This document shows, piece after piece, positions 25,542 through 33,775 of a stretch of 64,000 nt of DNA (its first letter is position 1; each line of letters opens with the position of its first letter). The notes beneath the pieces were generated by a model. The model saw only the letters and a list, made by a program, of their open reading frames with translations. It searched no databases and was not told the origin of the DNA. This DNA is from DASXRU01 sp034665305 (GTDB taxonomy: Bacteria > Acidobacteriota > Blastocatellia > Pyrinomonadales > Pyrinomonadaceae): assembly GCA_034665305.1 (NCBI GenBank), contig JAXDFZ010000018.1:124001-188000 (forward strand). Direction: 5' to 3'. Position numbers and translations under genes: made by a program.

Positions 25542-25763
25542 TTATTTATAGCGGTACGTTATGCGACCGCGACTTAAGTCATAAGGCGACATTTCCACAC
25601 TGACCCGGTCGCCTACCAGAATCCTGATTCGATTCTTTCGCATCTTGCCGGAGATCGCCGCCAGCACGACGTGCTCGGTATTATCGAGTTGTACCTTAAA
25701 AAATGCGTTGGGCTGCTTGTCGATGATGGTGCCCTCAGCTGGAATCAAGTCGTCTCTAGCCAA
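25542..25763 (-). CDS. infA: Translation initiation factor IF-1
   Basis: A 73-aa single OB-fold protein that binds the ribosomal A site during initiation. The characteristic features are present: the opening DLIPAEGTIIDKQPNAFFKV, the GKMRKNRIRILVGDRVSVEM core and the C-terminal SPYDLSRGRITYRYK. Its length matches the family exactly. It is not in a ribosomal-protein operon here but next to a DEAD-box helicase gene, a placement seen where infA has moved or been duplicated. Confidence 0.97.
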   Translation of the reverse strand: MARDDLIPAEGTIIDKQPNAFFKVQLDNTEHVVLAAISGKMRKNRIRILVGDRVSVEMSPYDLSRGRITYRYK

Positions 25764-25783
25764 TTAGTTTCTCCTTATTGTTT

Positions 25784-25861
25784 GGTTTCAGGTTTCAGGT
25801 TTCAAGTTGCAGGTTGGTTTATGGGACCTAACCTGAGACTTTAGACTTGAAACCTGAGACT
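25784..25861. repeat. GTTTCAG-rich imperfect inverted repeat
   Basis: Tandem copies of a GTTTCAG unit (25784-25816) are followed by their inverted relatives at 25830-25861 (AACCTGAGAC..TTGAAACCTGAGAC). It fills the 100-nt gap between infA and the helicase gene. Confidence 0.65.
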
Positions 25862-25863
25862 AA

Positions 25864-27114
25864 TTATCTGCTGGCCCGGCGCGGTCGAAATGAGCGGGTT
25901 GAACTGCTACTGCGCCGAAACTGGTTGAAAGGCTTGCCCCCGGTTGGGGCGACAGTTCTGTTTCCGCCAAAGCCCGGCAACACGACGCGTTCAACGGGCT
26001 GACCCGTCAGGCGTTCGATGGCCCGCATTGATAACTCATCAACCGGGGTGACGATTGTAATAGCCCGTCCCTGGTTGCCGGCCCGGCCGGTACGACCAAT
26101 GCGATGCACGTAATCTTCCGGCGCTGCCGGCACATCATAATTGATAACGTGCGAAACAGCATCCACGTCAATGCCGCGAGCGGCAATGTCCGTGGCGACT
26201 AACACGCGAGTGCGGCCGTCACGAAATCCGCGCAGGGCGGCTTCGCGTTGCGGCTGCGTCCGGTCAGCATGAATCCGATTAACACTATGATCGCGCGCTT
26301 CGAGGATATGCGACAGACGCTCGGCGCTCCGGCGGGTGCGGGTAAAGACCAGCACTCGTTCAAAACGTTCGCGCTCCAGCAAATCGAGCAGCAAAGCAGT
26401 TTTCGATTCCTGGGCCACAGGATAAGCAGTCTGTTGAACCAGTGCGGGGGCCTGACCTCGCGTGCTGACTTCAATAAACTTTGGCGCCTTCATTGTGGTG
26501 CGCGCCAACTTCTCGATCTCCGACGACATCGTGGCAGAGAAGAGAAGTGTTTGCCGTTTGGCCGGAATAAGGGAAAGGACGCGGCGAATAGCCGGTAGAA
26601 ATCCCATATCCAACATGCGGTCCGCTTCGTCCAATACCAGCACTTCGACAGTGGAAAGATCCGCGGCGCCACGTTCGGTTAAATCCAGTAAACGACCAGG
26701 GGTCGCGATGACGACGGTCGGACGCCGGTGCAAGTCGGTGATTTGCGTGCGAATGTTTGCGCCGCCAATCAGGATGACGCTGCGATTGCTTTTCACCGGG
26801 TTAAGTTCCCGATAATTCTTTTCGATTTGCGACGCGAGTTCACGCGTCGGCGCGAGTACCAGCACACGCACGCCAGGTCGCGCTGCGACTTTGGCTGCGG
26901 TTCCGGTTCGTTCACCCGAGCTGGTGATTCGTTGAATGATGGGGAGTAAAAACGCGGCAGTTTTGCCTGTGCCGGTTTCAGCACAGCCGATCAGATCTTC
27001 GCCGCGAAGGACAACAGGGATCGCCTGTTCCTGGATCGGGGTTGGTTCGGTGTATCCGAGAGACTCGCAGCTTCGCACTTGCGCCGGCGCCAGTCCCAGT
27101 TGAGAAAAGTTCAT
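25864..27114 (-). CDS. rhlE: DEAD-box RNA helicase, RhlE type
   Basis: ATP-dependent RNA helicase (416 aa). All core motifs are readable: Q motif and GYTEPTPIQ, motif I AETGTGKT (45-52), Ia PTRELASQ, Ib TPGRLLDL, II DEAD at 162-165, III SAT, V ARGIDVDAVSHVINYD and VI HRIGRTGR. The C-terminal tail beyond about 370 is Arg/Ser/Gly-rich, as in RhlE, where it binds RNA. Such helicases work in ribosome assembly and RNA decay, often at low temperature. The next minus-strand gene upstream encodes a Gly-rich RRM protein. Confidence 0.94.
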   Translation of the reverse strand: MNFSQLGLAPAQVRSCESLGYTEPTPIQEQAIPVVLRGEDLIGCAETGTGKTAAFLLPIIQRITSSGERTGTAAKVAARPGVRVLVLAPTRELASQIEKNYRELNPVKSNRSVILIGGANIRTQITDLHRRPTVVIATPGRLLDLTERGAADLSTVEVLVLDEADRMLDMGFLPAIRRVLSLIPAKRQTLLFSATMSSEIEKLARTTMKAPKFIEVSTRGQAPALVQQTAYPVAQESKTALLLDLLERERFERVLVFTRTRRSAERLSHILEARDHSVNRIHADRTQPQREAALRGFRDGRTRVLVATDIAARGIDVDAVSHVINYDVPAAPEDYVHRIGRTGRAGNQGRAITIVTPVDELSMRAIERLTGQPVERVVLPGFGGNRTVAPTGGKPFNQFRRSSSSTRSFRPRRASR

Positions 27115-27241
27115 AGACTCCTTAAGTTGCGCGACGGTCTCGCAAACGAGTCCATCGCATTGTTTCTAAAACTCTGAGATCTCGTGTCTCTGTGGCCCTT
27201 TGCAGAGCCACAGAGATCACGCGAGACTCAAAGAGAATCGC

Positions 27242-27628
27242 TTACCACCTGGGTTCGCGATTGCCGCTGTAGCCGCCACCGCCGCCGCCGCTGCGATTAC
27301 CACCGTAACCACCGCCGCCGCCACGACCGCCACCGCCGCCGCCAAAACCACCGCGACCGCCGCCGCCGCCAGCGCGGTTCTCACGCGGCTTGGCTTCGTT
27401 AACGGTCAGACTGCGTCCATTGACTTCTTTGCCATTGAACTGTTCGATGGCCTTAGTGGCCTCTTCCTGGCTGGACATTTCGACGAAGCCGAAGCCGCGC
27501 GAACGGCCAGTGTCGCGGTCTTCCACGACGCTCGCGGATTCGACTGTGCCGGCAGCTGCAAAAAGCTCCTGCAAATCCTGGCTGGAAGTCGTAAACGCGA
27601 GATTTCCTACGTAAAGTTTGTTTGTCAT
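27242..27628 (-). CDS. RRM RNA-binding protein with glycine-rich tail
   Basis: A 128-aa single-stranded RNA-binding protein of the bacterial/plant glycine-rich type. The RRM covers residues 3-80 with RNP2 LYVGNL (5-10) and RNP1 RGFGFVEM (near 44-51). The C-terminal third is a Gly/Arg/Tyr low-complexity tail. In cyanobacteria and plants such proteins are cold-induced RNA chaperones. Purine-rich sequence GGGGAAAGG lies upstream of the start. On the opposite strand the GC-rich tail produces a spurious open frame. Confidence 0.93.
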   Translation of the reverse strand: MTNKLYVGNLAFTTSSQDLQELFAAAGTVESASVVEDRDTGRSRGFGFVEMSSQEEATKAIEQFNGKEVNGRSLTVNEAKPRENRAGGGGGRGGFGGGGGGRGGGGGYGGNRSGGGGGGYSGNREPRW

Positions 27629-27970
27629 ATACAGATGTACCTTTCCCCTCGGGGGGATTTGAAAGAAGCTGCGAATCGGATTGGCTTCGGTCGAACGGTA
27701 GGAGCGAAGAGCCGGGTTTCGGATGCTCTAATAAGTGAGCGGCTTCTGAGTTGAAAACTAGCCTTTTCTCGAACTATCCAAAACGCCAGCGCTTACTTTT
27801 ACTCGCTGGGCGCATCACCGTCGATGCGCGAGAGAAGGATTAACAGTGCGTATGATGCACTACGAACTCGCATGGTTGCAAGGTCAAATGACCCGCAACG
27901 GGCATACACATAGCTAACCAGTGCGACGAATCGACTTAGGGCAGTGAGGTTTGGCCAACCTCCTCTTGTT
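27629..27970. other. Intergenic region, 342 nt
   Basis: Lies upstream of the RRM gene and downstream of the receiver gene, both on the minus strand. It probably contains the RRM promoter and a long 5' leader. I see no credible gene, strong inverted repeat or clear promoter. Confidence 0.45.
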
Positions 27971-28432
27971 TCAGGCAGCGTCGGGCCGGATTGGCAGCAA
28001 GTAATTCAGCAGATTCCCCAACTGCTCATAATCGTCGAGCCTCGTAACATACTCGTTGCGCCGCACGCCCATCTCCATCATGGGATACGGATCGACTGTG
28101 TCCTCATGGGTCACAATTACGACCGGAAGCGGTTCCAACTGCGCTTGTTTGATGATCTGGCGCGCTGCCACCAGTCCGTACAATAGCGGCACGTCGAGGT
28201 CGACCATGAGCAGATCCGGGTGCGCGTCGTGCGCGCGTTTGACCGCATCTCGCCCATTATCGGTATCGATAAGGCGATATCCATTCATCACCATGATCTG
28301 CCTCAAGTCACGGCGGATCTCATCCTGATCTTCAACTAAGAGGACCGTGGGATGGTGGGAAGCAGCCCGCCCGTGGGCCATCCGGGCCTGATTAAAGTCG
28401 TACAGAATTCCGCTTTCCGGGTTGACTGACAT
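27971..28432 (-). CDS. Stand-alone receiver domain protein
   Basis: A 153-aa single-domain response regulator: a 25-residue N-terminal extension then the receiver. The acidic pocket is in VEDQDE, the phospho-acceptor Asp in LLMVDLDVP, and the switch Thr in VIVTHED. The position of the conserved Lys (normally in a TKP context) reads YVTRLDD, with Arg replacing Lys. The segment following the Thr (DTVDPYPMMEMGVRRNEYV) is unusual. No output domain and no adjacent kinase are present. It may still be phosphorylated, but the Lys change suggests altered signalling. Confidence 0.85.
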   Translation of the reverse strand: MSVNPESGILYDFNQARMAHGRAASHHPTVLLVEDQDEIRRDLRQIMVMNGYRLIDTDNGRDAVKRAHDAHPDLLMVDLDVPLLYGLVAARQIIKQAQLEPLPVVIVTHEDTVDPYPMMEMGVRRNEYVTRLDDYEQLGNLLNYLLPIRPDAA

Positions 28433-28730
28433 GGTATTGCCTTTCTGGATCCTGTGAACGCACCAAGCTAATCAGTTCAAAACGGCGGAGCCGAGCATGG
28501 AGTAACCAAGGGGGCGGGTCGTTCTCATCCGTCGCGGGCGAGCCTTCAAGCTGTTTAAGCAACGCGAAACTGTCCCTGAATCAACACCAGAAGGTCCAGG
28601 TGTGATCGCGAAAACCTAGTCAAGTCGAAGGAAGAGGCAGGATAATTGGACCAGTTGAAGTTGGTCTGTGCGCGAACGCACATAACGAATCAATGTCCCG
28701 AATTTTTAAGGTACGGTTCAGTCCTAAACG
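28433..28730. other. Intergenic region upstream of the receiver gene
   Basis: About 300 nt without a credible gene. It holds a small hairpin (TGTGCGCGAACGCACA near 28668) and presumably the promoter of the receiver gene on the minus strand; no box is clear enough to call. Confidence 0.4.
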
Positions 28731-28757
28731 AAAAAGGCGGCCAGAGCGGCCGCCTTC
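28731..28757 (-). terminator. Rho-independent terminator of the blaI-M56 operon
   Basis: A GC-rich stem, AAGGCGGCC with GGCCGCCTT, is followed on the minus strand by a T run, 22 nt past the M56 gene stop. Confidence 0.85.
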
Positions 28758-28778
28758 ATCTTTTCAGTGAACCACCGG

Positions 28779-30785
28779 TCATTCTTGTTCAGTCTTCATT
28801 ATCTGGCCATCAACCGCGCTGACCCAAACGTAACGGGCAGACCCTTTTTCACCATCGCCGGTAATTATTACTACGTGATAAAAGACGCGACCGTCGGAGT
28901 CACGTCCCAGGCTGCACGCCAGGACTTTGCCGGGATACTGACTGGTAGCGACCTGGATTGCGCGATCCATCGAGATTGAGGCTCCGCGCGTTAGCTCGAG
29001 TTGCTTGCGGGAGCGTTCCTCGCGGTTCTCGAAAGGCTGCTTGCGCTGGCGCAGCTCCAGCTCACTAGTCTTACCGCGGGCCTCCTTTTCCTCCATCATC
29101 TTCTCGCGCTCTTCTTTGGCCTCAAGCGAACGCTCTTTCATCTCTTCTTTTAGTTCTTTTTCCTTGAGCTTTTCTTCCTTCTTCTCCTGTGTCTTCGTTA
29201 CCTCGCGCTTGGCTTGATCTACTTCCTGCATGTAACGCTGCAATGACTCACGAACTTCGGCCGTCACAGTCGTGTTCGGATACTTGGTTACCAGCTCATT
29301 GAGCCGCGCCTGAATCTCGCGGTGGGCCTTATCGTTTTCAGGGAACAGCCGTTGCAATTCGGCGAGCTTCTCCTGGGCTTCGCGCATGTGCGTCTGATTT
29401 TGCGGATACATCCTTTCAACCTGGGCGAGGCGCTCCTGCGCCTCGCGAACTTTCTGTTCGACCTCGCTGACCTGAAGTTCGCGGCCGGCTGCGCCGAGTT
29501 TCGCGGCGGCCGCCTTCAGCTCTACCTCCATGCGATGGAGTTGTTCGCGTTCCTCGCCCTGTGGGTTCGGGTTCTTTTGTACGCGCTCCCTTAATTCCTG
29601 CGCTTTCTTCTCCAGGTCTTGCCGCGCGCGTTGCAGATCCTGGTTCGCCTGCGCTTGCGGCTCCTGGTTCTGAGTCGCAGCCGATGCGCGCTCGGCCAGC
29701 TCGAAATTAAACGCAAACGAGGCAGCGGCGAGACAGGGTATAGCTAACAAAAGAGAAGCAGCGACCAGCAACCAGCCGCGCCGGCGAGCGCTGAGCTTTG
29801 ATTGTTTTAGCAAAGACATGATTCGTACCTCCAGGATGTTGGCATCCGTGATGCCTATGGTTGTGTCCGCAGCCAACCGGCCCGCCAGCGGGGCAGAGCC
29901 AATCAACCGCACCAGTGAGCGGGCATACACTTCGGGCCGCATCAATTTGCCGGCGACCATCTCGTCACAGCAAAGCTCACGCGATTCCCGCACTCGACGT
30001 CGTAACAGCGCCGCGGCAGGATGAAACGCCAACGGCAAATAAAGAAGTTCGTAAAGCAAGTTCAACAAGTAGTCGTGCCTGGCGACGTGGACGAGTTCAT
30101 GGCCCAGAGCGGAACACAAGACGTCGGCGTCCTGCTCGCAGAGCAATTGTTCCGGCAAAATGATCGCGGGATGAAAAACACCCGCCGTAACCGGCACCGG
30201 CACTGTTTCGGAAAACAGTATGCGGAGCCGTGTTACACCGAGGACTTTCTGGCACATTGCCAGAATCGACTGAACCTGATCAGGAATCGGAAGAGGGGAA
30301 GCGCTCCTGACAATCGCTTTGGTGCGGCGCCATGCGCGAAACAATTTGAACGCGCGATAGAGTCCAAACAGCAGGTAGGCTGCCAGCAGGCTGAGTGCTA
30401 GTTTTTCGTCGATGTGAACTGCGCCCGCAGAGGCTTTGCGTGACACCGGCGCCGCCGGAATCTCTGCCGGCAGTTCGCCAAACGTCGCAGAAGTATTTTC
30501 AAATGCAGCAGTCCCGGTCTCAGCAGAAGACGACGTTGTTGCCCGCTGTATTGCAACGGCCGGCGTGTCGGCCACTTCAGTCGTGGCTTGTGGAAATAAT
30601 TTGGCGGAACTCAGAACCGGCAGCAAAAAAGCGAGGACTAGTGCTGCGACCCATACTGCATGTCTTTGCCACGCTGAGGCGCCCCGAAGGACCATCGCGC
30701 AGAGCGAAGCGAACATCACAACCAAAACAATTTGCCACGAAGCATTCAAGAGGACGGCCAGCAGGAATTGAGCAATGCTTCTCAT
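28779..30785 (-). CDS. BlaR1-like M56 metallopeptidase with coiled coil and PepSY domain
   Basis: A 668-aa membrane sensor-protease. Transmembrane helices lie at about 8-32, 43-58, 128-145 and 338-358. The M56 zinc site H229-E-L-V-H233 and the downstream acidic cluster ESRELCCDE (268-276) are intact. After the last helix a Gln/Glu/Lys-rich coiled coil extends from about 372 to 600, then a C-terminal PepSY-like domain (MDRAIQVATSQYPGKVLACSL ... HVVIITGDG ... VWVSAVDGQIMK). BlaR1 relatives cleave or trigger loss of a BlaI repressor. Here the usual penicillin-sensor domain is replaced by the coiled coil and PepSY. Start ATG overlaps the blaI stop by 4 nt. Confidence 0.9.
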   Translation of the reverse strand: MRSIAQFLLAVLLNASWQIVLVVMFASLCAMVLRGASAWQRHAVWVAALVLAFLLPVLSSAKLFPQATTEVADTPAVAIQRATTSSSAETGTAAFENTSATFGELPAEIPAAPVSRKASAGAVHIDEKLALSLLAAYLLFGLYRAFKLFRAWRRTKAIVRSASPLPIPDQVQSILAMCQKVLGVTRLRILFSETVPVPVTAGVFHPAIILPEQLLCEQDADVLCSALGHELVHVARHDYLLNLLYELLYLPLAFHPAAALLRRRVRESRELCCDEMVAGKLMRPEVYARSLVRLIGSAPLAGRLAADTTIGITDANILEVRIMSLLKQSKLSARRRGWLLVAASLLLAIPCLAAASFAFNFELAERASAATQNQEPQAQANQDLQRARQDLEKKAQELRERVQKNPNPQGEEREQLHRMEVELKAAAAKLGAAGRELQVSEVEQKVREAQERLAQVERMYPQNQTHMREAQEKLAELQRLFPENDKAHREIQARLNELVTKYPNTTVTAEVRESLQRYMQEVDQAKREVTKTQEKKEEKLKEKELKEEMKERSLEAKEEREKMMEEKEARGKTSELELRQRKQPFENREERSRKQLELTRGASISMDRAIQVATSQYPGKVLACSLGRDSDGRVFYHVVIITGDGEKGSARYVWVSAVDGQIMKTEQE

Positions 30786-31165
30786 TTCTTCTCCCCGCTT
30801 TCTTCATCCAGCAGCTTGCGCAACCGCGCCAATTTTTCCGGCGTCAGGTGTTTGGCCTCGACCAGGCTCATCACCAGGCTCTCCGCGGAGCCACCGAACA
30901 GACGGTCGACGATGTCGCCCATGTGCTGGCCGACCACCTGGCTGCGACTGACAACAGGTTTGTAAAAGTAGGCCCGATCTTTCAAGGCGCGCTTCACTTT
31001 CCCTTTCCGCTGCAAAATATTGAGCATGGTTTGCACGGTGGTATAGGCCAGCTCGCGGGGCAGTTTTTGCTGGACAATCTGCACGTTTGCCGGTCCGGTC
31101 TCCCAGAGTACGTGCATAATTTCCAGCTCCAGCGGTGTCAGTTGCTCGGATTTTTTTCGCGCCAT
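30782..31165 (-). CDS. BlaI/MecI-family repressor
   Basis: A 127-aa winged-helix repressor: LTPLELEIMHVLWETGPANV, the recognition region ELAYTTVQTMLNILQRKGKV, wing RALKDRAYFYKPV, then a dimerisation helix pair ending in the region that M56 proteases cleave. The start is ATG 31165 because AGGAG sits upstream and the palindrome at 31178-31193 would otherwise be coding; the frame itself continues to 31222. It is co-transcribed with the M56 sensor and probably represses its own promoter through two CTAA-N4-TTAG sites. Confidence 0.92.
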   Translation of the reverse strand: MARKKSEQLTPLELEIMHVLWETGPANVQIVQQKLPRELAYTTVQTMLNILQRKGKVKRALKDRAYFYKPVVSRSQVVGQHMGDIVDRLFGGSAESLVMSLVEAKHLTPEKLARLRKLLDEESGEKK

Positions 31166-31177
31166 TGGTCCGTTTGC

Positions 31178-31234
31178 TCCTAAAGGCTTAGGACTATAAG
31201 CGCGATCCGTGAGGGCTGTCAACTAATTTTTTAG
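31178..31234 (-). promoter_or_regulatory. Promoter of blaI-M56 with two palindromic operators
   Basis: On the minus strand, TTGACA (31217-31222) and TATAGT (31193-31198) are spaced by 18 nt. Two inverted repeats with the same core CTAA-N4-TTAG flank them: TCCTAAAGGCTTAGGA at 31178-31193 (just downstream of the -10 and overlapping its last base) and CTAATTTTTTAG at 31223-31234 (immediately upstream of the -35). Their centres are 43 bp apart, about four helical turns. Confidence 0.78.
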
Positions 31235-31291
31235 GAGGTGAGTGCTATTGCGACTGGCGACTTATTGAAGAGATGAACCCGCGGCCGTTGG

Positions 31292-33577
31292 TTAGAATTC
31301 GATAACTACGCCGGCCGAGGGCAGGATTGGCAGTACGCGATCGAGTCCTCCAAAAGCGTGTCCATCGGCGGCGAAATTGAAGAACCCGGCGTAGCGCAGG
31401 TTTTCGCGATTAAGCACATTGATGACTTCGCCAGTGACCGTGAGTTTCCAACTCCGAAACAGGAAGGCTTTGCTCAAACGTACATCAAGCCGGCTGTAGT
31501 AAGGGAGTCGCGTGAGGTTGCGCTGGGTCGTGAGAAAGAAATCATTCCCGACTTGCCGGTAGAATCCCGGCACCGGCGGACCGCTGCCGTACCGCCATGC
31601 GCCACTCAGGTTCCACGACTCGTTGAAACGGTAACCGCCGTAAGCGTTGACAGTGTGTCGCTGATCCGTGTCACTCACAAAACTCAGGCCGTCGCGAGCG
31701 TCAGTCAATTGCGTGCGCGAGTAAGCGTAAGAGAACCAGCCCGCGAACCGGTTGGCGCTGCGGCGTTGCAGCGTCAGCTCGATGCCGCGCGCGTGCCCGT
31801 TGACATTCTGAAAAGGGAACTCCCTGAAGTCGAGGAAGTTGCCAGTAAAGCGGGGCTCCGACAGCGTGAAGAAGAGGTTCCTATCTTCGCGATCATAGAC
31901 CTCAGCTAACAAGCGTATGCGATCGCCGAATAATCTTTCCACGCTGGCGTTGTAATGCGTGGCGCGTTCGGATTTCAGCGCTAAATTGCCGAGGCGACCA
32001 AACACTTGTTCGAAGTCGGGGAATTGATAATAGCGTCCGGCGCCGGCGCGAATCTTCCAGTCTTTGTTGATGGCCCAGGCCACCGATCCGCGAGGAGAAA
32101 AAACTGTTTCTCCGGTAACGCCACTGTGTTCGACGCGGCCGCCGCCGGTTAAGGAGAGTCCCAGTCTTTCGCTCGTCCATGTGTCCTGCGCGTAGTAACC
32201 CTGTTCCTTTCCGCTTTCTTTGTAACTGCCAAAATCCAACAGCCCGCCAAAAAAGAAAAAGCGCTGGCTCAAACTGTCGACCTGAATTGAGCGCAGGTAG
32301 ACGCCCGCCTCCAGGCGGTGCGAGTTGTGAGTCAGGTAGGCCACGTCGGTTCGCACGCCGTATTGCGTTCTAGTGCCATCCTCCAAAAACGCGTCGTCGC
32401 GATTTGTATTCTTAAAGGTCGTCCGGAGGCCAAACACGCGCGTTTGCCAGAACAGATTCGGATCGGGAGTGTAGGCCCAGTGGCCATTGACCAGCAGGTT
32501 GGCGGAGTTGCCACGGAAGACGTTGTTAACTCCCAACAAGTCGCGATCCTGGTTGCGATCGAATTTCAGTTCACCGTAAATAATTGAGAAGCCGATCTGA
32601 TTGTGCGTAGTGACATCGTAAAGGCCCTTTCCCTGGATATCGGCGAACTCGAGTACCGGTGGGTTGTTCGTGAATTGGTTCGTGTCGTTGATCTTTCTAA
32701 TCAGGTAGCCGACGTAACTCTTGCGCGCCGCGAACAAGTAGGCGCCGCGACCATTTGCGATCGGGCCATCGACGACGCCGGACAGGCCGCTCAAACTGGC
32801 GACGACGCGTCCCGTTGGTTTCACGCGGTTGCCGTCGCGTGTTTCCACATCCAACACCGCCGCGCTGCGATTTCCATACTTCGAAGGAAACGCTCCGCTC
32901 AGCAGGGACACTGAATTTACCGTGTCGGAATTTATGACCGAAAGCGAGCCAGTGTCGGGATAGCCGCCCTGGATCGTATGCACGAAGTTATCCGTCAGGA
33001 CACCGTCGATGAAAAGGCCCACGCGATCAAAGCCGGCTCCGCGAATGGCAAACTCGCTGCGAAAGTCGTCATTGGTGGTGGCGCCGGGAAGCGCTTGGGC
33101 CGCGCGAATGGGATCGCCCAACAACACGCTGGAGAGGGCCTGCAGCTCGCGTTTGTTCAGAGTTTGGCCCGAGGCGGCGTTCGTCTCAGCCGGTTCGTAT
33201 GCATCACTGGTCACGCTCACTTGCTCGGTCAGCATTGCGGCATCGGCGCTGAGCGCGATGACAGTCTCGGTGTTCTCGCCTTCTTTGACGGTAATGGTTT
33301 TCTTTACCAGCGCTGAGTTCACGGTCGTGATGTAAAGATCAATCTGGCCGACGGGAAGTTTCTCCAGCGTAAAAGCGCCGTTGTCATCGGTGGTGGCCGT
33401 TTGATCCGTACCACTGGCGATGACCCTGACCTTGGCGAAGGGTTCGCCGGTGCGGGCGTCGACCACCCGGCCTCGCAGCGTCACAACCTTTTGCGACTGA
33501 GTTGATTGATCCTGAGCGGTGATCGAGGACGGCGAAAAAGCGAGGAGTAGGAGGAACAGCAACAGCAATGTCTTCAT
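31292..33577 (-). CDS. TonB-dependent outer-membrane receptor
   Basis: A 761-aa outer-membrane protein. The signal peptide (1-21) is followed by a carboxypeptidase-regulatory-like domain (about 30-115: VVTLRGRVVDARTGEPFAKV ... TTDDNGAFTLEKLPVG), a plug domain (about 140-250 with IRGAGFDRVGLFIDGVLTDN) and a C-terminal 22-strand-type beta barrel ending in aromatic-rich strands. This layout is the acidobacterial OmpA/TonB-receptor-like (Oar/SusC-type) arrangement. No substrate-specific partner (SusD or siderophore enzyme) is adjacent, so the ligand is unknown. The start lacks a clear ribosome site. Confidence 0.9.
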   Translation of the reverse strand: MKTLLLLFLLLLAFSPSSITAQDQSTQSQKVVTLRGRVVDARTGEPFAKVRVIASGTDQTATTDDNGAFTLEKLPVGQIDLYITTVNSALVKKTITVKEGENTETVIALSADAAMLTEQVSVTSDAYEPAETNAASGQTLNKRELQALSSVLLGDPIRAAQALPGATTNDDFRSEFAIRGAGFDRVGLFIDGVLTDNFVHTIQGGYPDTGSLSVINSDTVNSVSLLSGAFPSKYGNRSAAVLDVETRDGNRVKPTGRVVASLSGLSGVVDGPIANGRGAYLFAARKSYVGYLIRKINDTNQFTNNPPVLEFADIQGKGLYDVTTHNQIGFSIIYGELKFDRNQDRDLLGVNNVFRGNSANLLVNGHWAYTPDPNLFWQTRVFGLRTTFKNTNRDDAFLEDGTRTQYGVRTDVAYLTHNSHRLEAGVYLRSIQVDSLSQRFFFFGGLLDFGSYKESGKEQGYYAQDTWTSERLGLSLTGGGRVEHSGVTGETVFSPRGSVAWAINKDWKIRAGAGRYYQFPDFEQVFGRLGNLALKSERATHYNASVERLFGDRIRLLAEVYDREDRNLFFTLSEPRFTGNFLDFREFPFQNVNGHARGIELTLQRRSANRFAGWFSYAYSRTQLTDARDGLSFVSDTDQRHTVNAYGGYRFNESWNLSGAWRYGSGPPVPGFYRQVGNDFFLTTQRNLTRLPYYSRLDVRLSKAFLFRSWKLTVTGEVINVLNRENLRYAGFFNFAADGHAFGGLDRVLPILPSAGVVIEF

Positions 33578-33703
33578 GCGCGCATTGTGCGCTAGACAAC
33601 ACGCAATAGCGAGCCAGCGGCAAGTTCACGGAGACTGCAGTTCAGCCGATCATTTCGTTCGCGTTGATGGGACATCTGTTCGATGAAACGTTTACCTCAA
33701 AAT

Positions 33704-33749
33704 GAAAAGACTCCCCGCAGAGTTCGCCTTGCGGCGAGCTGCGGGGAGT
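33704..33749 (-). terminator. Rho-independent terminator of the beta-helix gene
   Basis: An 11-bp stem (33710-33720 with 33739-33749) with an internal GCCTTGCGGC hairpin. On the minus strand it is followed by TCTTTTCATTTT. Confidence 0.85.
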
Positions 33750-33775
33750 GAAGTAGGGTTGCTGATCCTGGTCGG

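Noticed and set aside
27200..27754. Ala/Thr-rich open frame opposite the RRM gene
   Set aside because: It is the complement of the glycine-codon tail; the RRM frame has RNP1 and RNP2 and is real.
30395..31183. 262-aa open frame opposite blaI and the start of the M56 gene
   Set aside because: Both minus-strand genes are convincing, and this frame covers their overlap with no recognisable product.
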